NCBI RefSeq assembly: GCF_937960835.1
Contig: NZ_CALGPC010000017.1
Coordinates: 62,001-126,000, forward strand
Length of the DNA: 64,000 bases
Direction: 5' to 3'
DNA from: an uncultured Ferrovibrio sp.
Lineage (GTDB): Bacteria > Pseudomonadota > Alphaproteobacteria > Ferrovibrionales > Ferrovibrionaceae
This document shows, piece after piece, positions 35,634-44,470 of the stretch. The notes under the pieces are model-generated. The model saw only the letters and a program-made list of their open reading frames with translations, had not been told where the DNA came from and searched no databases. Within the stretch, counting starts at the first letter, position 1; the number at the start of each line of letters is the position of its first letter. Made by a program: the position numbers and the translations under genes.

Positions 35634-36532
35634 TCGCAATTACCTTTGACGATGCCCGCGATCTGGCGGATCGCCGCATTGGCCTCGCGGACCGGCAGGA
35701 TCGGCCAGACATGGATCATGCCGGGCGCTTCGACATAACACAGCGGCACGCCTTCAGCTTTTGCGCGGTCGCGCAGTTTGCGGCAATCGGGCAGCAGGAT
35801 GTCGCGCGTGCCGATGAACAAGGTCAGGTGGCCGAGGCCCTTGAGGGGACCGTTGATCGGGCTGAGTTTCGGATCGTTTGGATCGGCTCCGGCGGCCCAG
35901 AGCCGCGCGGCTTCCAATGCGCCAGGCACGCGCAGCCAGGGATCATGCGGCTGCACCTTGGCGATATCGGGATTCTTTGCGGTAATGTCGAGCCAGGGCG
36001 AGATCAGCACGATGTTGCGCGGCTGCGGCAGGCCCTGTTCGAGCAGCGTCTGCGCCAGAGCCAAGGCGAACCCGCCACCGGAGGAGTCTCCCATCAAAAT
36101 GAGTTTGTCGGGCGGCGCCTGGGCCGCGAGCTGCCGGTAGGCTTCAAGCGCGAAGGGATGCGCGTCGCGGTGACTGGCTTCCGGTGCCAGAGGATAAAGC
36201 GGCGCAGTGACGGTGCAGCCCGTGTCCTCGATCAGCCGCGCCAGGAAGCGCCAGTGAAACGGCGTGATCCCGGAGACATAGGCGCCGCCATGCAGATAGA
36301 AGACATATACGCCGGAGGAAGCGCCACGCGGCGCCAGCGTATAGACGCTGCGGCCATGAATTTCCCGATGCGTGACGGCGAAACGCCTGGCGATATCCGC
36401 CGGGGGCACGGGATTATGGACGCGGCGTTCCTTGGCAACCTCGCGATGCAGGTCTTCAGCACTGCGGAATTTGCGGGTGCGGCCAGCCAGCCGCAGCAGC
36501 AGGATGACGAGGAAGAGCGGCAGGTTCGGCAT
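35630..36532 (-). CDS. alpha/beta hydrolase, hormone-sensitive lipase-type esterase
   Basis: A 300-residue carboxylesterase of the HSL (family IV) group. YLHGGAYVSG carries the HGG oxyanion motif, LMGDSSGGGFAL the nucleophile Ser, and GTRDILLPD and MIHVWPILP the Asp and His. A hydrophobic beginning (PLFLVILLLRLAG) may anchor it in the membrane. It lies 30 bases after xth on the same strand; its stop overlaps that of the convergent GT2 gene (TTAA read on both strands). Confidence 0.9.
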   Translation of the reverse strand: MPNLPLFLVILLLRLAGRTRKFRSAEDLHREVAKERRVHNPVPPADIARRFAVTHREIHGRSVYTLAPRGASSGVYVFYLHGGAYVSGITPFHWRFLARLIEDTGCTVTAPLYPLAPEASHRDAHPFALEAYRQLAAQAPPDKLILMGDSSGGGFALALAQTLLEQGLPQPRNIVLISPWLDITAKNPDIAKVQPHDPWLRVPGALEAARLWAAGADPNDPKLSPINGPLKGLGHLTLFIGTRDILLPDCRKLRDRAKAEGVPLCYVEAPGMIHVWPILPVREANAAIRQIAGIVKGNCD

Positions 36533-36562
36533 CGGGTCGTTTTTCTCTGCCGCCTTATGAGA

Positions 36563-37339
36563 TCATGCGGCGTCGGCGATCTCGCAGGTGACCGGCACGT
36601 GATCCGAGGCTTTTTCCTTGGCGCGCGGATTGCGGTCGATCTCGCAGCTCACCAGCCTGTCCGCCAGTTGCGGCGATAGCAGGAAATGATCGATGCGCAG
36701 GCCCTGGTTCTTCGGCCAGCAGCCGCCCTGGTAATCCCAGAAGGTATAGTCCTGAATGGTGGGATGCAGCGCCCGCCAGGCTTCGGTGAGGCCGAGATTG
36801 ATCAGGCTGCGGAAAGCGCGCCGCGTATCCGGCCAGCAAAGCGCATCTTCGGCAAAGGCTTCCGGATCGTAGACGTCGATATCGGTGGGGCAGACGTTGT
36901 AATCGCCCGCCATCAGGAAAGGCCGCTCGTCTTCGAGCAGCTTTTGGGCACGACGATAAAGGCGCTGCATCCAGCGCAGCTTGTATTCATATTTTTCGCC
37001 AGGCCGCGGATTGCCGTTCGGCAGATACAGGCCGCAGATCGTCATGCCGGCGATATCGGCTTCGATATAGCGGGACTGCTCATCGGTTTCGTCGCCGTCG
37101 AGGCGGTTGCGCACGGCATCGGGTTTCTGCAGGCTCAGGATGGCGACGCCGTTATAGCTCTTCTGGCCATGCACATGGACGCTGTAGCCCATCGACTGGA
37201 ATTCCAGCGAGGGGAAGTCGGCATCCTGGCATTTGATCTCCTGGAAGATGATGACATCCGGCCTGGCCGCCCGGACCCATTCGGTCACGTTGTTCAGCCG
37301 CGCCTTGATCGAATTGACGTTCCAGGTGGTGATTCGCAT
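36563..37339 (-). CDS. xth: exodeoxyribonuclease III
   Basis: AP endonuclease and 3'-5' exonuclease of base excision repair. The 258 residues begin MRITTWNVNSIKAR and include IIFQEIKCQD (metal-binding Glu), GLYLPNGNP, MAGDYNVCPTDIDVYDP, RIDHFLLSP and the terminal SDHVPV with the catalytic His. The open frame extends to 37372, but the ATG at 37339 is the usual family start. A large palindromic element separates it from erpA upstream. Confidence 0.95.
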   Translation of the reverse strand: MRITTWNVNSIKARLNNVTEWVRAARPDVIIFQEIKCQDADFPSLEFQSMGYSVHVHGQKSYNGVAILSLQKPDAVRNRLDGDETDEQSRYIEADIAGMTICGLYLPNGNPRPGEKYEYKLRWMQRLYRRAQKLLEDERPFLMAGDYNVCPTDIDVYDPEAFAEDALCWPDTRRAFRSLINLGLTEAWRALHPTIQDYTFWDYQGGCWPKNQGLRIDHFLLSPQLADRLVSCEIDRNPRAKEKASDHVPVTCEIADAA

Positions 37340-37377
37340 GGCAGGAGTATCAGGGGAAATACCAGACAACACAAATT

Positions 37378-37469
37378 GTCATGGCACGCCCTGGGCGTGC
37401 CATCCCCGAGTTTTATTCTTTGGATAGAAAAAGAACTCGGGGATGCTCGGGCCAAGCCCGAGCATGACG
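37378..37469. repeat. composite palindromic element with three hairpins
   Basis: Three inverted repeats lie side by side: 37381-37391/37393-37403 (core ATGGCACGCCC), 37402-37412/37434-37444 (core ATCCCCGAGTT) and 37443-37452/37456-37465 (core ATGCTCGGGC). The outer ends GTCATG and CATGAC are also complementary, so a single strand could fold like a cloverleaf. It lies between erpA and xth. The outer ends match the short repeat at 25841-25869. Confidence 0.75.
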
Positions 37470-37501
37470 TTTATAGGTTGGTATAGGCTGGGCGGGGCAG
37501 A

Positions 37502-37897
37502 TCAGATCGAAAACGAATTGCCGCAGCCGCAGGACGAGGAAGCCAGCGGGTTGCGGATCTGAAAGCCGGCGCCGGACAGGTCTTCGACGAAATCGATCTC
37601 AGCGCCGCGCAGGTATTCCAGCGAAATGCTGTCGATATAGACCTTGGCGCCGTCGCGTTCGATGACGATGTCGTCCTGGGTCTCCGTCTCGTCGAGCGAG
37701 AAGGCGTATTGGAAGCCGGAGCAGCCGCCGCCGGAAACGCTGATCCGCAGCGCCAGCGCCGGGTTGCCCTCGGCCTCGGCCACCTTGCGGATGCGACGCG
37801 CAGCCGAAGCCGTCAGACCCACCGGGTCACCGTTGAAGGTGGCCGGCGCGGCAGATGCCGTTTTGGCTTCAGGTTGTGCTGTCTCGGTCATCGGCAT
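37502..37897 (-). CDS. erpA: iron-sulfur cluster insertion protein, ErpA/IscA type
   Basis: A-type carrier that delivers iron-sulfur clusters to target enzymes. After a 25-residue variable leader, the HesB domain runs LTASAARRIRKVAEAEGNPA, ALRISVSGGGCSGFQYAFSL and ends LASSSCGCGNSFSI, giving the three conserved cysteines. At 131 residues it is longer than usual only because of the leader. It is the first gene of a minus-strand run with xth and the esterase. Confidence 0.93.
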   Translation of the reverse strand: MPMTETAQPEAKTASAAPATFNGDPVGLTASAARRIRKVAEAEGNPALALRISVSGGGCSGFQYAFSLDETETQDDIVIERDGAKVYIDSISLEYLRGAEIDFVEDLSGAGFQIRNPLASSSCGCGNSFSI

Positions 37898-37937
37898 TTA
37901 CACTCGGTTTACCAATAATTTGCCACACTCTATCAGC

Positions 37938-37965
37938 AATTTAGGGAACCGCGCGCGGAAGTCAA
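37938..37965 (-). promoter_or_regulatory. putative promoter of erpA
   Basis: Read on the minus strand, TTGACT (37965-37960) and TAAATT (37943-37938) are separated by 16 bases, about 40 bases before the erpA ATG. Confidence 0.4.
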
Positions 37966-38048
37966 TTTAACCGGGGCGTGTTGCGGCTCAGGCAGGCAGT
38001 CGGTAGTGTCCGCCCCGAATCAGGACGATTAAGAAAAAGCCTTCCGAA

Positions 38049-39800
38049 ATGAACGTTTTTACTGAATTCCGCCGCGCCATCATGGCGGCCGTGCAGCGTC
38101 TTTCCGAACAGGGTGTGCTGGCCGGTGAACTGCCGCTGTCCGCCATCACCGTCGAGCCCCCGCGCGATCCGTCGCATGGCGATCTGGCGACCAACGTGGC
38201 CATGGTGCTGGGCAAGCCGGCCAAGATGGCGCCGCGGGCGCTGGCCGAGCAGATCAAGCCGCTGCTGGAAGCCCATGAGGCGGTCGAGGCGGTGGAGATA
38301 GCCGGTCCCGGCTTCATCAACCTGCGGCTCAACACGGCTTATTGGCAGCGCCAGGTGGGCGTGATCCTCAAGGCAGGCACGGCCTATGGCGACAGCGACC
38401 TGGGCGCGGGCGAGCCGGTGAATGTGGAATATGTCTCGGCCAATCCGACCGGCCCGATGCATGTCGGCCATTGCCGCGGCGCGGTGTTTGGCGATGCCCT
38501 GGCGGCGCTGCTGGCCAAGGCCGGCTATCAGGTTGCCCGCGAATATTACATCAACGATGCCGGCGCGCAGGTAGACGTGCTGGCCCGCTCGACGCATCTG
38601 CGCTACCGCGAGGCGCTGGGCGAGACCATCGAGATCCCGGAAGGGCTTTATCCCGGCGACTATCTGAAGCCGGTGGGCGAGGCCCTGGCCAAGAAATACG
38701 GCGACAAGTTCAAGACCGCACCCGAGCAGGAATGGCTGCAGCTTTTCCGCCAGGAAGCGACCGACGCCATGATGGCGGTGATCCGCGAGGATCTCGCCGC
38801 ACTGAACATCCATCACGAGATCTTCACGTCGGAAAAGGCGCTGCATGATTCCGGCGCGGTGCAGCATGCCTTCGACCGGCTGAAGCAGCGTGGCCTGATC
38901 TATACCGGCGTGCTGGAACCGCCGAAGGGCAAGGTGCCCGACGATTACGAGCCGCGGCCGCAGGAACTGTTCAAGGCCAGCGAATTCGGCGACGACACGG
39001 ACCGCCCGCTGAAGAAATCGGACGGCTCGTGGACCTATTTCGGCGCCGATATCGCCTATCACGACGACAAGTACCGGCGCGGCTTCAAGAAGATGATCGA
39101 CGTCTGGGGCGCCGATCATGGCGGCTATGTGAAGCGCATGAAGGCCGCCGTAAAAGCGATTTCCAACGGCGAGGCCGATCTGGACGTCAAGCTGGTGCAG
39201 ATGGTCAATCTGCTGGATGGCGGCCAGCCGGTGAAAATGTCCAAGCGGGCCGGTACTTTCGTAACCCTTCGCGACGTTGTGGATGAAGTCGGCAAAGATG
39301 TCGTGCGCTTCATCATGCTGACGCGAAAGAACGACGCGCAGCTCGATTTCGACTTCAAGAAGGTGACCGAACAGTCGAAGGACAATCCGGTCTTCTACGT
39401 GCAGTACGCCCATGCGCGCATCTGCTCGGTGCTGCGCAATGCGGCCGGCGAAGTGCCGCAGATCGACACCGGAGACGGTGCGCTGGCGCAGGCGGATATG
39501 AGCCTGCTCAATCATCCTTCGGAACTGGCCCTGATCAAGCTGCTAGCCAACTGGCCTCGGTTGGTGGAAAGCGCCGCCGAGGCGCATGAGCCGCACCGCG
39601 TTGCCTTCTATCTGCAGGATGTGGCGGCGGCCTTCCATGGCCTGTGGAATGTGGGGCGCGACGATACCAGCGTGCGCTTCCTTCTGCCGGACGATCTGAA
39701 CCTGACCCGTGCGCGCCTGGCGATGCTGCGCGCCGTTGCGCTGGTGATCGCCTCCGGCTTGTCGGTGATGGGTGTGACGCCCGTCGAGGAAATGAGGTGA
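38049..39800 (+). CDS. argS: arginyl-tRNA synthetase
   Basis: Class I synthetase that charges tRNA-Arg. The 583 residues have the N-terminal Add-1 domain (DPSHGDLATNVAMVLGK), the HIGH-type motif NPTGPMHVGHCRGAVFGD, EYYINDAGAQ, the zone YFGADIAYHDDKY and GADHGGYV, and the C-terminal anticodon-binding helices. As in most ArgRS, no canonical KMSKS is present; KMSKRAG fills the role. It heads a plus-strand run through scpB. Confidence 0.97.
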   Translation: MNVFTEFRRAIMAAVQRLSEQGVLAGELPLSAITVEPPRDPSHGDLATNVAMVLGKPAKMAPRALAEQIKPLLEAHEAVEAVEIAGPGFINLRLNTAYWQRQVGVILKAGTAYGDSDLGAGEPVNVEYVSANPTGPMHVGHCRGAVFGDALAALLAKAGYQVAREYYINDAGAQVDVLARSTHLRYREALGETIEIPEGLYPGDYLKPVGEALAKKYGDKFKTAPEQEWLQLFRQEATDAMMAVIREDLAALNIHHEIFTSEKALHDSGAVQHAFDRLKQRGLIYTGVLEPPKGKVPDDYEPRPQELFKASEFGDDTDRPLKKSDGSWTYFGADIAYHDDKYRRGFKKMIDVWGADHGGYVKRMKAAVKAISNGEADLDVKLVQMVNLLDGGQPVKMSKRAGTFVTLRDVVDEVGKDVVRFIMLTRKNDAQLDFDFKKVTEQSKDNPVFYVQYAHARICSVLRNAAGEVPQIDTGDGALAQADMSLLNHPSELALIKLLANWPRLVESAAEAHEPHRVAFYLQDVAAAFHGLWNVGRDDTSVRFLLPDDLNLTRARLAMLRAVALVIASGLSVMGVTPVEEMR

Positions 39801-39803
39801 GTG

Positions 39804-40703
39804 ATGAGTGATCTGCGTACCGATCGGAATGCGCGGCCGGTTCCGAGCGAAACGGAACAGGCTCCCGGCAATCCGAAGAAGATGATCACTGCGGCGATTG
39901 CGCTGGGCGCGGTGGCCGCCTTCGGTATCGGCATCTGGTTCGCCTATGACCAAGGCGTGAAGCGCGGCGCCAGCGGCGCGCCGCCGCTGATCCGCGCCGA
40001 TCAGGGCCCGACCAAGGTGGCGCCGGAAAATCCCGGTGGCATGCAGGTGCCCAATCAGGACAAGCAGATCTACGAGCGCATCACCGGCAACACCAATCAG
40101 CAGGGGCCGCAGACCGAGCGTCTGCTGCCGCCGCCTGAGCGTCCCATTGCGCCGCCCGCGCCGACTGCAGCTCCGTCCGCGCCGCAGCCCAACGTGGCCG
40201 TTGCGCCCACGGGCAATGGCGCTGCGAATGGTGGGATAACGATCCCGATGCGGCCGACCAACGGCGTGCCGAACCAGACCACGGCCCCGAGTCCAGTGCC
40301 GAGCCCGAGCGTTGTTGGCTCGACAGAGACCAAGTCCGCTGACCAGTCTGCTGAGACGGCAGCTGAAAAGACAGCAGAGAAGGCAACTGAGAAGCCGGCC
40401 AGCACGCAGACTGCTGCCGCGCCGAAGCCGGCGGCAAGAGTCGCTTCGCCAGGCGGCACGGCGAAGGTCCAGCTCGCCTCGCTGAAGGATCAGGCTGCGG
40501 CGCAGTCGACCTGGAGCCAGTTGCAGAAGAAATATCCCGATATCCTGGGCGATCTGTCGCCCTCCTATGAGCGTGTCGAGATTCCGAACAAGGGGACCTT
40601 CATTCGCCTGCAGGCCGGGCCGCTGAAGGACCGTGCTGCGGCGCAGGCGGTGTGCCAGCAGCTCGCTGCCAAGAACCAGGGCTGCATCGTTGTCGGCCGC
40701 TGA
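39804..40703 (+). CDS. SPOR domain-containing protein
   Basis: A 299-residue inner-membrane protein that binds denuded glycan strands at division sites through its C-terminal SPOR domain (AKVQLASLKDQAAAQSTWSQ to the end, with FIRLQAGPLKDRAAAQAVCQQL). One membrane helix (ITAAIALGAVAAFGIGIWFA) lies near residues 30-49, and a long proline/alanine/threonine-rich linker joins the two. GAGG lies 6 bases before the ATG, which favours it over the GTG just upstream. It follows argS by 3 bases and overlaps nagZ. Confidence 0.92.
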   Translation: MSDLRTDRNARPVPSETEQAPGNPKKMITAAIALGAVAAFGIGIWFAYDQGVKRGASGAPPLIRADQGPTKVAPENPGGMQVPNQDKQIYERITGNTNQQGPQTERLLPPPERPIAPPAPTAAPSAPQPNVAVAPTGNGAANGGITIPMRPTNGVPNQTTAPSPVPSPSVVGSTETKSADQSAETAAEKTAEKATEKPASTQTAAAPKPAARVASPGGTAKVQLASLKDQAAAQSTWSQLQKKYPDILGDLSPSYERVEIPNKGTFIRLQAGPLKDRAAAQAVCQQLAAKNQGCIVVGR

Positions 40704-41736
40704 CCGCACCGACTGGAGCGCCTACGCGCCCGTCATCGTCGGCTGTCAGGGCCTGCAACTGACGGCGGAAGAGCGCGTGCTGTTCGGCGTGCGCAAGCCG
40801 CTCGGCCTGATCGTGTTCGCCCGCAACATCGACAATCCCGCGCAAGTCAAAGCGCTGATTAGCGATTTCCGCGGCATTGTCGGCAACGATAAAGCCCCGG
40901 TGCTGATCGATCAGGAGGGCGGCCGCGTCGCCCGGCTGAAACCGCCGCATTGGCCGAAATTCCCGCCAGGTGCAGTGTTCGGCGCGCTGTTCGAACGCGA
41001 CCGTCAGGCTGGCGAAGAAGCGGCCTATCTGAATTCGCGCTGGATCGGCGCGGAACTGGCGGCTTTGGGCATCGATGTCGATTGCGCGCCAGTGGCCGAC
41101 CTGCCGATCGAAGGTGCGCATGACGTAATCGGTGACCGCGCCTATGGCCGCGATCCGGAAACCGTCGCGGCGATCGGCCGGGCGGTGATGCGCGGCCTGA
41201 CGGATGCCGGCGTATTGCCGGTGATCAAGCATATTCCGGGTCATGGCCGCTCGCATATCGACAGCCATCTGGACTTGCCGGTGGTAGATACCGATATCAC
41301 CACCATGCAGCACAGCGATTTCCGCCCCTTCAAGGCCCTGAAGGACGCGCCCTGGGCGATGACGGCGCATATCGTCTACAGCGCCATTGATCCGGCGCAG
41401 CCCGCAACCATGTCACCGAAGGTGATCGCCGAGATCGTGCGCGGCCATATCGGCTTCGACGGCGTACTGATTTCCGACGACCTCAACATGAAGGCGCTGA
41501 AGGGCGCGCCGGCCGAAACGGGTGCTGCCTCGCTGGCGGCAGGCTGCGATCTGGTGCTGCATTGCTCGGGCGACCTCGCTGAGATGCAGGCGCTGCTGGC
41601 GGCTCTGCCGGCGATGACGCAAGCGGCGGCGGAGCGGATCGGACGCGCCCGTGCCAGCCTGCCGGCCAAGCCCGCGCCGTTTGGCGCTGCCGAGCGCGAG
41701 CGCTATGGCCGGCTGATGGAGCAGGCAGGCGCGTGA
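40690..41736 (+). CDS. nagZ: beta-N-acetylhexosaminidase, family GH3
   Basis: Removes GlcNAc from 1,6-anhydro-muropeptides in cytoplasmic murein recycling. The 348-residue TIM barrel has LIVFARNIDNP, PVLIDQEGGRVARL, DRAYGRDPE, KHIPGHGRSHIDSHLDLPVV (the mobile loop with the catalytic His/Asp dyad) and GVLISDDLNMKAL with the nucleophile Asp. The open frame reaches back to 40633, but the TTG at 40690 has AGGG 8 bases upstream and a normal N-terminus; it overlaps the SPOR gene by 14 bases. Confidence 0.94.
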   Translation: MSAADRTDWSAYAPVIVGCQGLQLTAEERVLFGVRKPLGLIVFARNIDNPAQVKALISDFRGIVGNDKAPVLIDQEGGRVARLKPPHWPKFPPGAVFGALFERDRQAGEEAAYLNSRWIGAELAALGIDVDCAPVADLPIEGAHDVIGDRAYGRDPETVAAIGRAVMRGLTDAGVLPVIKHIPGHGRSHIDSHLDLPVVDTDITTMQHSDFRPFKALKDAPWAMTAHIVYSAIDPAQPATMSPKVIAEIVRGHIGFDGVLISDDLNMKALKGAPAETGAASLAAGCDLVLHCSGDLAEMQALLAALPAMTQAAAERIGRARASLPAKPAPFGAAERERYGRLMEQAGA

Positions 41737-42428
41737 GCGGCGATATCGTCGGGTTCATCTTCGAAGCCTCGGCCTGGGTGCTGCCGGTTCTGCTGGCGAT
41801 CACCCTGCATGAGGCCGCCCATGGCTGGGTCGCCTGGAAACTGGGTGATGACACGGCCCTGCGGCAGGGGCGGGTCAGCTTCAATCCGCTGCGCCATGTC
41901 GATCCGGTCGGCACGATCCTGATCCCGGGCATGCTGCTGCTGCTGCGGGCACCGTTCCTGTTCGGCTGGGCCAAGCCGGTGCCGGTGAACTTCTGGAACC
42001 TGCCGTCGCCGCGCCGCGACATGGCGGTGGTGGCGATTGCCGGGCCGCTGGTCAATCTGGGGCAGGCCTATGCGGCCATGCTGCTGTTCCATCTGGTGCC
42101 GTATTTCAGTGAGACGCTTGGCACCTGGATCGCGATGAATCTTCAAAATGCTATTCTTATCAACCTGATATTGTGCGTTTTTAATATGATACCTTTGCCG
42201 CCGCTGGATGGCGGGCGGGTGGCGGTTGGCTGGCTGCCGCTGGTGCTGGCACGGCCCTTGGCCCGGCTGGAGCGCTATGGCATGGTCATTTTGCTGATTC
42301 TGCTGTTGGTCGTCCCCTTTGCGGCCAGCCAATTCGGCAGTGCCTGGAACCCGTTGTTCGAGCTGATTATGCCGATCATTGCCGGCCTGCGGGATATCCT
42401 GCTTGTGTTGTCCGGGCACAGCGGTTAA
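41733..42428 (+). CDS. site-2 protease family (M50) membrane metalloprotease
   Basis: A 231-residue membrane protein with about six helices. The zinc motif is LHEAAHGWVAWKLGDDTA (HExxH) and the third ligand is in LPPLDGGRVAVG. This is the minimal, PDZ-lacking kind of intramembrane protease whose targets are usually unknown. The start is GTG and overlaps the nagZ stop by GTGA. A short AT-rich patch sits near 42140-42200 within the gene. Confidence 0.92.
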   Translation: MSGDIVGFIFEASAWVLPVLLAITLHEAAHGWVAWKLGDDTALRQGRVSFNPLRHVDPVGTILIPGMLLLLRAPFLFGWAKPVPVNFWNLPSPRRDMAVVAIAGPLVNLGQAYAAMLLFHLVPYFSETLGTWIAMNLQNAILINLILCVFNMIPLPPLDGGRVAVGWLPLVLARPLARLERYGMVILLILLLVVPFAASQFGSAWNPLFELIMPIIAGLRDILLVLSGHSG

Positions 42429-42458
42429 CACCGCTGCCCCGAAGCTGGATTTAACGCT

Positions 42459-43346
42459 GTGACCGAACCCGCGAATACCCCCGATTCCGCGCCTGAGGCC
42501 GTTCCGGCTGAGGTACAGGCCTCCGAGCCGTTCGAGCAGGCGCAGCGCGATGGCCTGGAAGGGGCAGGCGGCGTTCGCGTCGGCGAGCAGCTCGTTCTTA
42601 ATCTGGATGTCTTCGAAGGTCCTCTCGACGTCCTGCTGACGCTGGCGCGCGAGCAGAAGGTCGACCTGCGGCGCATCTCCATCCTGGCGCTGGCCGAGCA
42701 GTATCTCGCCTTCATCCAGGAACTGCGCAAGGTGCGCATCGAGATCGCCGCCGACTATCTCGTGATGGCGGCCTGGCTGGCCTATCTGAAGTCGCGCCTC
42801 TTGGTGCCCGAGCCTGAGAAGGAAGGCGAGCCGTCGGGTGCCGACATGGCGGCCCGCCTGCAGCTGCAGCTGCAGCGCCTGGAGGCCATGCGCAAGGTTG
42901 CCGACCAGCTGATGCAGCGCGACCAGGTCGGCCTGGCGATGTTCCTGCGCGGCAAGCCGGAAGGTGTGCGCGTCATTCGCAAGTCGGTCTACAACGCCAC
43001 GCTCTACGAGCTGCTGAAAGCCTATGCCGAGTTCCGTGCCTCCAAGGGCTCGACCGAAGCGCTGACCATGAAGATGGCGCGCCGTCGCATCGTCTCGGTG
43101 GAGGAGGCGCTGGCGCGGCTGCGTAACATGATCGGGCAGATCCCCGACTGGGCGACCCTGCAGGCCTTCCTGCCGGCCGAGCTGGACGATCCGTTCACCG
43201 TGCGCTCGGCGCTCGCCTCGACGTTCAACGCCAGCCTCGAAATGGCCAAGCAGGGCCTGATCGAACTGAAGCAGGTGCAAACCTTCGGTCCCATCTACAT
43301 CCGCCGCCAGGCCAATGCGCAGCCGGCGGCCCCTTCGGAAGAGTAA
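42459..43346 (+). CDS. scpA: segregation and condensation protein A
   Basis: Kleisin that bridges the SMC heads in the condensin complex for chromosome compaction. The 295 residues have the typical N-terminal kleisin start LVLNLDVFEGPLDVLLTLAR and EQKVDLRRISILALAEQYL after a 40-residue acidic leader, DYLVMAAWLAYLKSRLLVP, and the C-terminal winged helix (FLPAELDDPFTVRSALASTF, ASLEMAKQGLIELKQ). GTG start. Its stop is followed by scpB in 3 bases. Confidence 0.95.
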   Translation: MTEPANTPDSAPEAVPAEVQASEPFEQAQRDGLEGAGGVRVGEQLVLNLDVFEGPLDVLLTLAREQKVDLRRISILALAEQYLAFIQELRKVRIEIAADYLVMAAWLAYLKSRLLVPEPEKEGEPSGADMAARLQLQLQRLEAMRKVADQLMQRDQVGLAMFLRGKPEGVRVIRKSVYNATLYELLKAYAEFRASKGSTEALTMKMARRRIVSVEEALARLRNMIGQIPDWATLQAFLPAELDDPFTVRSALASTFNASLEMAKQGLIELKQVQTFGPIYIRRQANAQPAAPSEE

Positions 43347-43349
43347 GTG

Positions 43350-44462
43350 ATGCAGTCGAATGATGCGCTGCCGGTCGACGAACGGCCGGAAGAGGAAAAC
43401 GAAGCTGTGGCCGTCGAAGCAATGACGGAAGCCGAGCAGGGCGACGAGACGCCTGCGGCCGAGGCCGATGCTGCAGATGGTGAGAGCGGCGCCGACGAGG
43501 CCGGCGCGAGCGATAACCAGAACGAAGAAAACGGCGACGGCGACGACGAGAATGGCGAGAAGAGCGAGGCCGACAAGGAAGAGGCCTTCACCGCCGCCGT
43601 GCGCATGGCCGAAGCCCTGCTGTTCGCCGCGGCCGAGCCGCTGGACGAGGCCACGCTGCGCAAGCGCCTGCCGAAGGGCACCCGCGTGCCGGCCGTGCTG
43701 GCCGCACTGGAGGATCAGTATCGCAGCCGTGGCGTGATCCTGAAGAAGGTCGCCGGCCGCTGGGCCTTCATGACCGCGCCGGACCTGCAGTATCTGCTGG
43801 AAGAACACCGTCAGGTGCAGCGCAAGCTGTCGCGCGCCGCCATCGAGACCCTGGCGATCATCGCCTATCACCAGCCCTGCACCCGCGCCGAGATCGAGGA
43901 GATCCGCGGCGTCAGCCTCAGCAAGGGCACGCTGGACGTACTGATGGAAGCCGAGTGGGTGAAGGTGCGCGGCCGCCGCCGCGTGCCTGGCCGCCCGGTC
44001 ACCTACGGCACGACCGACGAATTCCTGGTGCATTTCGGGCTTGAGAGCATCGATGCGCTGCCGGGCCTTGAGGAACTGCGCGCTTCCGGCCTGCTGGAAG
44101 CCCTGCCGGCGAGCGGCGGTATCCCGATGCCAGGAGAGGCCCTGGATGTCGCGCCGGAAGATCCACTGGATGAGGACGATGACGGCCGCGAATTCCTCGA
44201 GCCGCTGATCCCCGAGGAAGAGACGCCGAAGGCGGAAGCGGCCTCCGATGAGGATGACGGCGCGGACGACGAAGACGAGTCCGATGACCAGGATGCGGAC
44301 GAGGATTCCGACGACGACGATGACTCGGACGACGATGACTCGGACGACGATGATTCGGACGATGATGATTCGGACGATGATGACGCGGACGATGATGACG
44401 AGTCCGATAAAGACGACGAGTCCGACAAAGACGACGACGTGCCCAACCGCCAGAATGACTGA
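43350..44462 (+). CDS. scpB: segregation and condensation protein B
   Basis: Partner of ScpA and SMC. The conserved tandem winged-helix core runs about 80-250: FTAAVRMAEALLFAAAEPLD, WAFMTAPDLQYLL, LSRAAIETLAIIAYHQPCTR, AEIEEIRGVSLSKGTLDVL. Both ends are unusual: an acidic leader of about 75 residues and an acidic tail of about 110 residues ending in repeated DDSDD units. At 370 residues it is well above the family's usual 180-250. The ATG at 43350 has GGAAGAG upstream; a GTG immediately precedes it. Confidence 0.94.
   Translation: MQSNDALPVDERPEEENEAVAVEAMTEAEQGDETPAAEADAADGESGADEAGASDNQNEENGDGDDENGEKSEADKEEAFTAAVRMAEALLFAAAEPLDEATLRKRLPKGTRVPAVLAALEDQYRSRGVILKKVAGRWAFMTAPDLQYLLEEHRQVQRKLSRAAIETLAIIAYHQPCTRAEIEEIRGVSLSKGTLDVLMEAEWVKVRGRRRVPGRPVTYGTTDEFLVHFGLESIDALPGLEELRASGLLEALPASGGIPMPGEALDVAPEDPLDEDDDGREFLEPLIPEEETPKAEAASDEDDGADDEDESDDQDADEDSDDDDDSDDDDSDDDDSDDDDSDDDDADDDDESDKDDESDKDDDVPNRQND
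44306..44435 (+). repeat. 15-base tandem repeats in scpB tail
   Basis: Imperfect repeats of about 15 bases based on GATGACTCGGACGAC encode a run of Asp with regularly spaced Ser. They occupy the 3' end of scpB and look like replication-slippage products. Confidence 0.7.
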
Positions 44463-44470
44463 GTTCCGCC

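Noticed and set aside
41703..44033. 776-codon minus-strand frame opposite the M50 protease, scpA and scpB
   Set aside because: Covers three conserved plus-strand genes and has no family features.
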